From: Apoderus coryli
Taxonomy: Eukaryota; Arthropoda; Insecta; Coleoptera; Attelabidae
DNA length: 64,000 nucleotides
Direction: 5' to 3'
Assembly: GCA_911728435.2 (NCBI GenBank)
Contig: OU452201.1
Location: 23,684,001-23,748,000, forward strand
Shown here: in pieces, positions 1-10,161 of the stretch
Layout of the letters: the number at the start of each line of letters is the position of its first letter
How positions within the stretch are numbered: the stretch's first letter is position 1
The notes under the pieces: model-generated
What the model saw: the letters and a program-made list of their open reading frames with translations, nothing else
Told to the model about the DNA's origin: nothing
Database searches by the model: none
Program-made: the position numbers and the translations under genes

Positions 1-810
1 AACAGATTTAATTCACAATATTTAGACTTTTTTAAAATTGTCCAGAGAACCGAAAATGGTTTAACAAAACTAACAGTTATTCCATCAAGCTGGGAAAATA
101 AAGGTGTATTATACTGGCCTACCTCGACAAAATGTGATATCAGAGATTCTTCCAGTAAGCCAGATAGCAAGTGGAAACATTTTCCATGTCAACTGAAGCG
201 CACTGGTTTTATTACCTACGAACAAGCTAACGAAGAATTAGATGTCATGGCCGTTGAACCAGATACTGACGATTCCCTGTCTGTTAAATCGAAACGACGC
301 CGGATGACATAGAAAAATATCGTATCTGTCGGTAACTTTCAATATTTATTAGTATGTATTGACTTTGTAATTTAAGTCATTTATTTATATTTCTGTGTTT
401 TCAGATGGACTCTAATAATAGTAGCTCTCAAACAACTCAACCAAGGCCGGTCCAAATAAAAGGAACAGTAGTTTGTCAGCCAACGACAGTATCAACACCA
501 CAAATTTTAATATTAGAAAATGAGAATCTTGAATTTATTTTTTTATTATTTTTATTGCATCAGATCTATTGATGGAGACTTTACTTTTGGGGACTGTGAG
601 TCTTTTTTTAAAGATCGAATACTGAAGCGCAGTGCACAGGAATTCCTGGTAAAAGTACACCAAAAAAAAACGATCAGATAGTTACAGAAATTGTTAGCCT
701 GAAGGACAGCGACACTGATTCTCAAAATAAAGAAGAGACTTATAATAATGGCAATTTAGAGATTATTTTTCTCAAAGTGGCAATGAATCATCTGGTACCA
801 GTCCTTAAGC
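1..810 (+). pseudogene. Broken transposon-associated gene, 5' end outside the window
   Basis: A frame open from the first base runs 103 codons to TAG at 310-312. It reads F-K-I-V..., then PSSW, YWP and a DTDD acidic tail. This resembles the N-terminal domain of transposon-associated insect proteins (PS.W...YWP pattern); the family is inferred from memory of the pattern. A splice-acceptor-like TTTTCAG precedes a Ser/Gln/Thr-rich stretch beginning ATG GAC TCT near 405. A later coding-like stretch, about 630-808, reads SLKDSDTDS and, after a one-base slip, ends ...SGTSP-stop. An AATAAA lies near 940. It converges tail to tail with the CACTA remnant at 1500-2182, so both may belong to one element that runs off the left edge. 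The stops and frameshift argue against a working gene. Confidence 0.35.
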
Positions 811-1499
811 CTTTAATTGTACCCTGAATTTTAAGTTAAAATCTAGGTTAGTTTTGTTTTTAATGAACATTAAACTTTTATTATTGTAATTTTTTAATTT
901 TAAGGTAATTTTTTATTTTTGTAATATCAATAAATTTTTATTTTGAATACATAAATATTTATATTTTATTAATGTGTTTAAGCGGTTTGCCCTTCAAGTA
1001 CAAGCAAACTGGAATTATGGATATTAGAAGATATGCATTCATTATGATTTTTCTTTTATTTGGAAGTACAACCCTGTCTTGTTCTTCATTTATATATAAG
1101 TAATAGAGACGACCATTTGTATCAGTCGTAATAATGACTTATAAGTCATATAGTCAGTATATCTTACAAGACTTGTTAGTCATAGCAAACGAATTAAATA
1201 ACTAACAAGTATTGGTTAGAGGTTATGTTCAAAATGTAATATTTATTATTATTTTTAAAATTTTGGAACACTACACCGCATAATATAACAAAATATTTCA
1301 TAAGTCCTTACATATTTATTCACATTTTATAAAGTATGAAGCAGAGGAAAAATTACAATTAAATCTCTATAATAAGCGTGCACTAGTTTACATTTGATGT
1401 CAGTCAGTCTATACAATTTAGGTGTATTTGAGCTGCAATCTGAACAATAAATATTTAGTGTTGAAGAAGTAATAGGATCCTTGAAAAAGTCATATATGT
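811..1499. other. AT-rich gap with two strong inverted repeats
   Basis: No gene is visible. There is a perfect 16-bp palindrome at 1134-1149 (ATGACTTA mirrored). A 10-bp stem (ACTTGTTAGT at 1171-1180, ACTAACAAGT at 1201-1210) encloses a 20-base loop. Both lie beside the CACTA transposase remnant and could be subterminal repeats of that element; this is inference. Confidence 0.4.
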
Positions 1500-2182
1500 T
1501 TTTTAAACTTCTTTCTGTCGTAAAATGTATATTTTAATTTGTTGTTAAACAAATCATGTGATTCTAAATTAACGTCATCATATTTCTTGCTAATTTTTTG
1601 ATAGTTTTTTCTTTGATTTTTATTATTAATATTCTTTTGGATACCATGACTGTTGCTAATACATTATGGTTTCCTCTCCGAAGAAGCAAAGATTTAATGT
1701 GTCCAAGCATATTTTTGAACGGATAGGAACTAAACGTTCATAAAGGACCAAACCTTTTTACATCATCAACTACATGAACCAGATTGTGAATATTACTTGT
1801 CATATATTGTTCACCATAAACATGTGAAAACAACTCTAAATAATGATTTAACATTGCTTCAGCGCAATCTATGTAGGTACACCATATATTTCTCGAATCG
1901 AAATGTTTTCTCTTCAAAATTCAACTGAAAACACCAGGGATCTTCTTCATTAATGTCACTTTCTCTTATAACACTAAAATTCTCTCCATTTTGTGATCGA
2001 TCATCTGGTAAAGAATTTGTATTAACATGATCGCCAGGTTCATTTGACGCAGCAATAACAATTTCTTTAGAAATAACTTCAGGAACTACACTGCTATGCC
2101 GTATTCTTTCAACGTTTCTCTTAACTGCACATCTATATGTACCTGAGCGTTTGTGTTTAGCCCAATCTTTTGTAAAACTCAT
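1500..2182 (-). pseudogene. CACTA/EnSpm-type transposase remnant, internally deleted
   Basis: The minus strand opens at 2182 with MSFTKDWAKHKRSGTY and a basic AVKRNVERI segment, like the start of CACTA-type transposon proteins. The frame ends at 1859. Immediately downstream (about 1860-1675) it reads HVYGEQYMTSNIHNLVH, then VVDDVKRFGPL, stop, TFSSYPF, and LGHIKSLL. This is the characteristic C-terminal block of EnSpm/CACTA transposases (YGE.Y.S.N.HNL.H...DD). The DDE core that should lie between the two blocks is missing, so the copy has a large internal deletion plus stops. I am fairly sure of the C-terminal block and less sure the N-terminal block belongs to the same protein. Confidence 0.6.
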
Positions 2183-3040
2183 ATTTTAATTTTTAACTTA
2201 TGCGGACATACCTGTCTAGATTTAATGTTTTTACATTTGTGTAACAAATTTAATCACAAATAAATCACGAAATTTAACTAATGAACCTATGAAAGTTGTA
2301 TAAATTCTACCTTATGGCAAATAACACCTGCTAGAGTCATATTGAAGTTTTATCAAATAAACCTATATGCCCACTATTCTTTCTTGACGCCATATTATCA
2401 TCTGTATGTCGTATTATGCTCGTCTTTTAGAACTCTGCAACATGTATATTTAATTTCTCCAACTTGAGGCTGCTTCTTATTAATGTCTTATAAAGTATTT
2501 AAATGATATGTATATGACTAACTACACGCAAAAAGTTATAATGCGACCGTAGTACAACTATATTTTTGAAGTCGTATCAACCGTTGTAAAGGAGAAAATG
2601 CAAACCACTATACAACCTCCTAATAGATTTGAGACGACTTTGTATTCTAGGCATAAGTACAATCATGGTATGCCTGTTATAACACTTCTACATGACAAGA
2701 ACTTTCAGTGTCTTTCTAAATAACTCCATAACAACCATTATATGATATATAGTTGTCTTATATCAATAAACGACAATTATAAAACAATAACACTACCAAT
2801 ATCACGCAAACGTATAAATTTATAACTTTAAATGTTACTTGGGAAATTCTCGTCCCTTCTTTTAATTAATTTAAAATAACAAAAAATATCGCAGCGCATA
2901 ATGAAATTTCGATTATACTTTTACTATCCAAACTATTGTTTGGTCTTCGTCATCCACAGGAATCTACTTTGTAGTACTCTGTAGAATTGCTTACAATACC
3001 AATATATTAAATAATTTACAGCCAGTAATTCCGTATTATT
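2183..3040. other. Intergenic AT-rich DNA with short repeated TTGT/ACAA motifs
   Basis: No gene is visible. From about 2535 to 2790 there are many short related motifs in both orientations (GTACAACTATA, ACAACC, TATAGTTGTC, CGTTGTAA). They may be subterminal repeats of the neighbouring CACTA remnant. Confidence 0.25.
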
Positions 3041-3301
3041 GAATCAAATTGAAAAAAGTGTCAAAATCAAAATTTTTAAAGGGCAACTCCCAATTTTTAT
3101 ATTTTTTTGCATAAAAAAGGGGCAAGTTTATGGAAGAATGTCGATTGGACAAATTTATAGTTTTCAAAATATTGACAATTTTACATTTTTCTATTACAAT
3201 AGTTATCGAATTTAATTGATTTTAGTTGACCACGATGGCTTTAGAAAGCAAATAAACATGACACTTGTTAATTGTAGATACTAATTAGTACTATAATAAT
3301 C

Positions 3302-3502
3302 ATGGCGGGGCGTATAATTTATACTAATGAAGACTATCTAAATTTCTATATTATTTATGGAGAAGGTGGCAGAATTATAACAAGAACGCCTGATACATTT
3401 GCTGCCAGATGCCTAGCAAAACACAAACCATCACCTAATGTTCTTAAACTAATAGTATATAATTTCAAAAGTTTTGAATGTGCGAAGAAGTTGATGAACT
3501 AA
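3302..3502 (+). pseudogene. N-terminal DNA-binding fragment of a mariner/IS630-like transposase
   Basis: A 66-residue frame begins MAGRIIYTNEDYLNFYIIYG. It continues through ARCLAKHKPSPNVLKLIVYN and ends in LMN-stop. The Y(T/S)NE.Y.....IYGE pattern followed by a basic P-P-N-V-L helix is that of the N-terminal helix-turn-helix (DUF4817-like) of an insect mariner/IS630-like family also seen here at 34835-35038 and 52529-52640. About 250 bases of AT-rich, TIR-like sequence precede it. Downstream (3500-3990) only scrambled frames follow and no DDE triad can be read. It is a truncated element without clear ends. Confidence 0.5.
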
Positions 3503-3670
3503 TAACGAAAACGTATGATACAAACTTATCTATAAGTTTAACTCATAAAAAACAAACTCTATCAAATGTTCAACAGTGCGACCTTGCACTTCTGAAAACT
3601 TTCCACGTCTAAAAATTAATTTACTAGGAGTAGAAATCAATGCTCCACGAAATAAATCAAATATATTAAA

Positions 3671-3712
3671 CTACCAAACATGTTTCGGGGCTTCAAGCTC
3701 CATCATCAGTCG
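3671..3712 (-). ncRNA. Hammerhead-ribozyme-like motif
   Basis: Read on the minus strand, a canonical CTGATGA core is followed by a stem II of GGAGCU against AGCCCC (five pairs, one A-C mismatch, loop UGA). Then comes GAAA and the self-complementary ACATGT followed by T. Stem I is weak. Similar motifs occur elsewhere in this window. Hammerheads with minimal, self-complementary stem III are known in Penelope-like elements. Confidence 0.4.
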
Positions 3713-3989
3713 TTATACAATCATCTACGAAAAGCTACATTGCAATGTGCAGAGAATGTTAGAATTAATAATTAATAGATTAATTTGTCCCGATTTTCGT
3801 ACTGTGCAGAAAACCAAATGAGGACGCTTTTCGCAATATGCCCTCTGACAGGGTACATGGCATTCTTCTTAAAAGCCACACATTTTAAATATCGTCTTTG
3901 CACGCAGAGTCCAATCTTTAAATGTCTTACTAAAATGTATTTTCTAATTATACTCAACTTCAAAGTTTCTACGCATCGATTATAAAACA

Positions 3990-5239
3990 CACTGCTCAAA
4001 AAAATTAAATTAACGCTTTTAGATAAGCCTCCAACTTATTAAGTGTTCTGAAAGACACATATTTTCTTCTAATAAATCGATTAATAGAACTTTTAACTCG
4101 TAAACTAAAATTAACAATTTAAAAAAGAGTGCGAATAACAAAATAAAATATTTGCAATGTTCCGCTATCTGAAATCCCATGTATTTGTGTATCGCATGTG
4201 CCCTCCAGCAGCACGAGTGACTTATTGGCATACTTCTCACGTGTCTTCTTCATGAGCCTTCGAATGTCTTCCTGTGGTATACTGTCCCACTCTTCGACTA
4301 GGGCTTCTGTTAGTTGCTAAACGGTTTAAGGACGAATACGTCTGTCCAATATATCCTATAAGACTCCAATTGGATCAAGGTCAAGGCTTATCGCTTTCGC
4401 CAATCCTTTTTGCAAACTTCATGCTCGTTAAGAAAATCTATAGTAATCGAAGCAGTATAACGCCTTGCATAAGCTGCAGCTGTAGAAATAACGTGACTGA
4501 TAGAATGATAGCAATATATCTTGCAGCTGTAAGACTTCCTGGCATCGCTACAAGATCGGTTTTTGCCTCCAAACTTATTCCACTTCAGAGCATTACCGAA
4601 CCACCTCCAAATCTGGATACTTCTTGTACAGCAGCAGCGGAGTATCGTTCATTGGGACGTATATACACACGCACCAGGTCATACAACGAGTGAGACGAAG
4701 TTTTTCTTGATATGTCTGTAAAAAATACTGGTCTCATTGTCGAGGTTGCCATCCCAAATGATCACGAGCAAAGTTTAATCGCATAGTTTTATGATGTCCA
4801 GTTAAAACAAGTTTTCGTTCGGGTCTTCTTGGTTTTAAATCTGCTTCCTGTTTCTAACAGTCAGAAATTGTTACCTGATGAGTGTACTTTGAAGGTGTTT
4901 TGCTGTCGCTATTCGTTTTCACAAAGAAGAAACAACTACATATCGGTCCTGAATTTGTGTAGCATTGCGCTTTCGACCTTGTCCGGTTTGTCGTTTACAT
5001 CGTCCAGTTTCTCTATATAGATGATACATACCTTTGATGACGGACTGCGATTAAAATTTCTTGCTATTTGTCGATTTTTTTCATAATTTTTTTTGTACTT
5101 GCTGTGGAATATTAAGTTTATCTCGAATTAATGAAAAGAATAACGTTTACTAAAGTAAAATACATATCCATTATGAAAATATAATTTTCATTTGTTAACA
5201 ACAGCACGCCAAAAGTTCCTATAATTTTTTTGAGCAGTG
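3990..5239 (-). mobile_element. Degenerate Tc1-like transposon with intact terminal inverted repeats
   Basis: The ends are inverted copies of CACTGCTCAAAAAAATTA (18 identical bases at 3990-4007 and 5222-5239). TA follows the right end; the left flank is CA, so the TA duplication is decayed. On the minus strand the Tc1 transposase can be followed through several frameshifts: TGHHKTMRLNFARDHLGW, then VFFTDISRK (first catalytic Asp region), RPNERYSAA, FGGGSVMLWSGISLEAKTDL, MPGSLTAARYIA, and near the C terminus EEWDSIPQEDIRRLM. The 1250-bp length fits a Tc1-like element. The copy is inactive. Long frames on the other strand here are antisense shadows. Confidence 0.85.
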
Positions 5240-6560
5240 TATTTGAATGAAACATAAATGTGCCATATTATTATGTCCCCAGTTGAAAATATACTCTCAA
5301 TCACAATTTTTTTAAGACGTTGAATAAAGTAACCATTCACTTCTATGTGTGGCACTCGTGAGGGGAGAGGCAAAGTTTCTCACTTAACTTCAACGCGCTT
5401 TTGTAAAAGAAAGCACGATGAAGTAGGTGAATGAAAACAACAGAATAAAAGGAGTGTTATCTCACATATAGGTGTTTGGATGTCGTATTCGAAATAGCGA
5501 CTTGGTTTTTCTTTTCTATTATAAAACTATTGCTTAGAAGTCTATTCAAAATAATTAGGAGTCACCAAGTTCACTGTAAAATTTAATTTAATTAAATTAA
5601 TTTAAATTTATTATGATGCGTGTTCCTGCCACTATTTAACGAAATTTAAGAAGTGTTTCATAACAATTGCTTACATTAGTTATATATATATAAATTAAGT
5701 AGATCCTCAAATATATTTGAATGGATTTTAAAGTGTTTTATATCGTCAAACCTGGATTATTAAAGTACCTGCATGCAGTGTAAAAATGCACTCTTTTTCT
5801 CTAATTTCAAGCAGATGATACTTTGATAGTATATTTTATCTTTGGGAATTTATTAGTATGCCTGTGGTGGGCATGATGTATAACTTTATTCTCTATTCTC
5901 TACCAGTTAACACTATTTCACTTATGCTATCCACATGAAATACTTTCGCAACTTCCTGCTCCTGCGTGAGGCAGATACCTATATTACCTGTGTTTTCTGA
6001 ATGGCTACAGCGACTCGATGAACAATAATTTCATGTTGAATACATAAACACTGTCAAAACGTTGAAATAACACTGCTTTATGAAAGCAAGGGTACACTTA
6101 ATTAGAAATTATACTTCACATCAGGACAAATGTAGGAAAAAGAGAAATTCTAAAAAATAGGTATTATGGCGAGCGTGTTTTCTAAAGATAGTGAAATAAT
6201 TGTACGACCAAGCAAATGGTGTTGTGTCACGAAATATAAGGAATAGGATACAATCATAAAATTATAGAACTGTGGGTTGCCGCGCTACATAATTGTAACT
6301 CTGTGGTTTACAGTATTATTCGCCTCTGGTGTACGTGCAGTAACTATTAAATTTATGTTCCTCTAATCTATATTATACAACTTAATTTTATTAACTCGAG
6401 CGTTTTGGGTGAATATCGTCTTCATTATAAAGGTTGTAATAGAGAATAATTATACCTAAATATTATGAATGTCATATCAGCTGCGAAAGAAAAACATTGG
6501 AAGTTTTAAATCAAAATTTATTGCTTAACTTTGACAATTGTAGGTTAACCGGAAAAGGTC
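5240..6560. other. Intergenic AT-rich DNA, nothing recognised
   Basis: No gene, RNA or element ends could be supported. The sequence is low in CpG and has simple AT runs around 5580-5620 and 5680-5700. Confidence 0.4.
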
Positions 6561-6569
6561 ATTATTAAT

Positions 6570-6690
6570 TTCGAAACTACCTGACCAATAGAAGACAAAT
6601 TGTATGTATAGATGGGATCTTCTCAAAAGAATATATCAACAACAAGGGTGTTGTACAAGGGATAATTTTGATTTCCAATATGCATAAACT
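6570..6690 (+). pseudogene. Short reverse-transcriptase fragment of a LINE
   Basis: About 40 codons read YLTNRRQIVCIDG, then GVVQGIILIS. This is the RT segment between the palm strand ending S.YL.NR.Q.V and the GV.QG...L block of jockey/CR1-like LINEs. Neither the YADD box nor any flanking RT is recognisable, so it is a small relic. Confidence 0.55.
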
Positions 6691-7144
6691 AGTAACACTT
6701 GCTGATTACCCTCAAATATTCAAAGAATTTCACCTCAGTTTTTGTTGGTGTGTCGATTAATGAATATCTTAAGAAATAAGACTTTAGTTTCAATTGACAT
6801 TTTGAATCTTGGATTTAACTTTGACCTGACATTTTACATTAATTTGTCTTAGTATTGTTGTTTTCGACATAGATATTGATGTGTTATTTGTTTTTAAACG
6901 GTTTTGTCTCATGTCATAAAATTTCCACTTGATTACCGCCGCACCTATAATATTTCCGTAAATTTTCTTGGTTGCTAAGGTCAAAATTTAGACATCTTTA
7001 TTGGTTGAAAAGTAGAGGAGTGAAATTGTCGACTAAATTAATCTCGGAGAGATAGATACGCTATAATTTTCCAATTACATCATGTTTTAAAAATATTTGT
7101 CGACTTGGTTAAATATAAATATAAGCGATTTTAAAATTTCTTAC

Positions 7145-7934
7145 CTTCTTATTAGTTCCACCATAAATGTAGTCATAAACAAAACACACACCTAGCACTG
7201 TTATCCCCGTTTCCTTACTCAACATGGCAACTAACGCAAACAACACACTTAAAGAAATATAAATGTAATTCTTGAAAGCATCACTCCAACAATACCAATT
7301 TATAACTTCCATGTTTAAATTACTGTTGCTATGAATATAACTAGTAGTAGATAATTCTTTCTCTCTATCTACGACATCTTTCAATGATACTCTTTTGGGC
7401 CAGTTGCTGCAACTTGTTACATTCTTTTGCAGACTATATACAATCTTCTGATACTTCCTCGTATCATTTTTTGTTGGGAAACTGTTTTTATTGCACATCT
7501 TAGTATAACAAACTCCATAACTCCGTGACTTAACGTGAGCAACATAGGCCAAAAATGAGAGAAAAAACAAATTACACGCTGCTAAATCTGCTCGTCCAAC
7601 AATACTTGCTACCGCCTCTGTATGAATAGGATGACTGGCAAATAATAATCCAGAAATTGCGGATCCTATTCTCTTTGTGTGTTCTGGAAGTAGTAAACGT
7701 GCTATTCGAATTAGTAGCACCGTAGCGAAACAATGAAGTAAAATATTCACTAAGTGGTAACTCCATGGTTGAAAACCACTGAAGAAATAATTGAAACGAA
7801 ATGTCAACACGCAGAATGGTCGATAAGAGCCATGGGAGCCGGTGTCGCTGAGTGGAGTGCCCCAGAAATCCGTTTCGAAAATGTGATACCACGGCGTTTT
7901 CGGTAGCAGATCTGGATTGGTTAAGATGGCTCTC
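7145..7934 (-). CDS. TMTC1: Internal exon of a TMTC-family gene (O-mannosyltransferase with TPR repeats)
   Basis: This 790-base exon has a polypyrimidine tract and acceptor (TTTTCAG, AG at 7936-7935) and a good donor (AAG|GTAAGA at 7145/7144). It enters in phase 2, leaves in phase 0 and holds 263 uninterrupted codons. It reads RAILTNPDLLPKTPW, DFWGTPL, GSHGSYRPFCVLTFR, YHLVNILLHC, HPIHTEAVASIVGRADL and KETGITVLGVCFVYD. These are signature blocks of the multi-pass N-terminal half of TMTC proteins, endoplasmic-reticulum membrane enzymes that O-mannosylate cadherins. The KETGITV/GVC.VYD block fits TMTC1 better than TMTC2-4, from memory. Between GRADL and KETGITV lies an unusually long, polar insert of roughly 70 residues. 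No first exon, no TPR exons and no further exon are visible, so the flanking introns are long. Intact splice sites and frame indicate a live gene. Confidence 0.88.
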
Positions 7935-9190
7935 CTGAAAATAAAAGAATATTCAATTAACTATTTTATTATATTATAGATAGCTAACGATAACAACATT
8001 GAAAAGTATAAGCGACTCGTTAAAAAATTGTTTTAGTGAATTAGTAAAATTAGTGTATTATAAAACAAATGTTTGTCGCTAATAAATATTTCCAAATGAT
8101 ATAAATTTGTGGTCCCACAATAGCCCACATTTCATGGCAGACAAATCGTTACAACGAATGTATCGGTAATGCAAGCAATAAAGTATCAAAACAAATGAAA
8201 ACATTGGTAAAATAATACAAAACACAAAACGCCAGCACGAAATAATTTCATGAATCTGTCACACAACTATTGGTCTACAATTCATCGATCTTCAACGTCA
8301 CAGTATAAAGTAGTAGTAAATATATTCGAGTAACAGTAGTTTTATAATATATCGGACAAAATTAAATGTGTAATGTCTGGTCTTACACGTCTCCGCTAGT
8401 ATGCATCTCACTTTGTATAAAGTCAGCTCAATATTTGTGGTTGCGTACGACTTTGGTGGCTGACTAATTAGAGCGAAATTATTTCGTTATCGGTGTGTGT
8501 ACTTTCAAAAATATGTCTATGAATCCGATTGTCTGGGTAGTTTTCCAGTATTCATCCGCACTGCAGCTGCCGACAATATAGTGGTTTTGCGGTATTGTAT
8601 GCTGTGGCGTGTTTATACGCTGCTACAGCTCCTGCAAAGATTGAAATCATCAGCTAGGCTCCCTGTGAACAACGCATATTAGAAAAGACATGAACCTCAC
8701 TGCTCTTAGTAATAAGGAAGAGGGCTCGGAATGTATTTCCTCTGGTATATCCAAGTCCACGAGTCGTCAGGCAAGCATGATGTAAAGTCAAATGTATATT
8801 TAATTGTTTTGCATTCTGCCGGTACTCACAAAGAATCAGTTGGCATAAGGTGCCACGCTACCTTGAGGTAGTAAAAAACAACCCTTTAGATGTCAGGACA
8901 CATGACTTTGGACAAAGAAATAAATAATTAGAAAATCTCAATATGTAACTCTGTATATTATTCCGGCACATAAAATTTAATATTTTTGTAATTTCCCAGT
9001 GAAGAGATCGAGTTATCTAATATATAGTTGAAATAACCTAAAACTTTTCAAGAATATTACGATTCACTACATTTTAGCGCACAAGAGCGCAATTTGATAT
9101 TAGCACACTAAATTTGTCAATTATTTGCATTATTTCAAACTCAACTTGGTAGTTACTATGATTATATTACGGCTCAAGAAAGCGCTTGCA
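7935..9190. other. Probable TMTC intron or flank, no further features
   Basis: This stretch is upstream of the TMTC exon in transcript order and presumably intronic. I looked for an exon encoding the DADF..DD start typical of TMTC proteins and did not find one. Open frames here are short and lack family resemblance. Confidence 0.4.
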
Positions 9191-9990
9191 TATCTTTTAA
9201 AAATATTGGCGAGGTCTTGATGTTCTGAATTCTGTCTCTGTTAACTCTAATATGTGGTGGACAGCCACTGTGTTTGATGCAGGCTGGTAGAGAATCTGAG
9301 TTTTCTTTATATTTAATCCAAACCCGATGCTCCTGGATGCGCTGTTAAATACATTTAGTATATATTAAAGATCCTCTTCTGTAGCAGCTAGGACAACGTT
9401 TTCATCCGCGTATTGAAGCTCAATGACTGATGTGGTTACGATCTTCGTTTCAGCTTGCAGTCTGAAGAGTCCGCCGCCATCAAATCTGTATACAATCTTT
9501 ATTCCCCCCGGTAGTTCCTCCTTAACAAGCTGAGTGACCGTTCCAACAAACATCGAAGCAAAATCGGTGCAATGACACATCCCTGCTTTACGCAAGTTGT
9601 TATTGGAAAGGGTTCTCCCGGTCCGCTGGTGGTGAGAACTGCTGCTTTCATATTATCGTGAAGGAGTCGAAGTATCCAGATAAATTTCTGGGGTCATCCG
9701 TTGAGCTTCAATATCCTCCACAGACTTGGACGGTTAACGGAGTCGAATGCCTTGACAAGGTCTATAAAATCCATGTATAGAAGTCGATTTTGCTCCCGTG
9801 ACTTTTCCAGTATTTGCCTGGCACTGAATATCATGTCGGCTGTACCCCTGTTGGATCTAAAACCACATTGTGTTTCCGGCAAGCACCCTTCCGACAGTGG
9901 GAGAAGACGATTGGACAAAATTCTTGCAAGAACCTTTCCGGCGATGGAGAGGCACCACGATAGTTTCCACATACGGACATAGGTCCGAAT
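9190..9990 (-). pseudogene. LINE reverse-transcriptase remnant with altered active site
   Basis: The minus strand carries a CGNYRG-like start, then (after a frameshift) SIAGKVLARILSNRLLP, ETQCGFRSNRGTADMIFSAR and MDFIDLVKAFDSVNR. After another break it reads GIKIVYRFDGG and QYADENVVLAAT, then IGFGLNIKKTQILYQPA. This is the RT palm of a LINE (I/R1/LOA-like or RTE-like; clade not settled). The catalytic box at 9401-9412 reads YADE instead of YADD, and at least two frameshifts are present. It lies just upstream of the LRR gene and is an inactive, truncated copy. Confidence 0.75.
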
Positions 9991-10161
9991 TATATACCTA
10001 CTATTATGCTTTTAAACGGTATTATTTATATTTTCTCCAAACATAAGTAATAAATGATAATGCTTCTAATTTAAAGGTCAATACATGCTTTTATCTTCAT
10101 CTTATTGAATATAAACAAACTATATAAATATGTAGTTCAGTATTAATTAAGTAAAACAGCA

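Noticed and set aside
4274..4693. 139-codon plus-strand open frame
   Set aside because: It is antisense to the Tc1-like transposase, which reads clearly on the minus strand with family motifs.
9701..9982. 93-codon plus-strand frame
   Set aside because: Antisense to the LINE RT on the minus strand.
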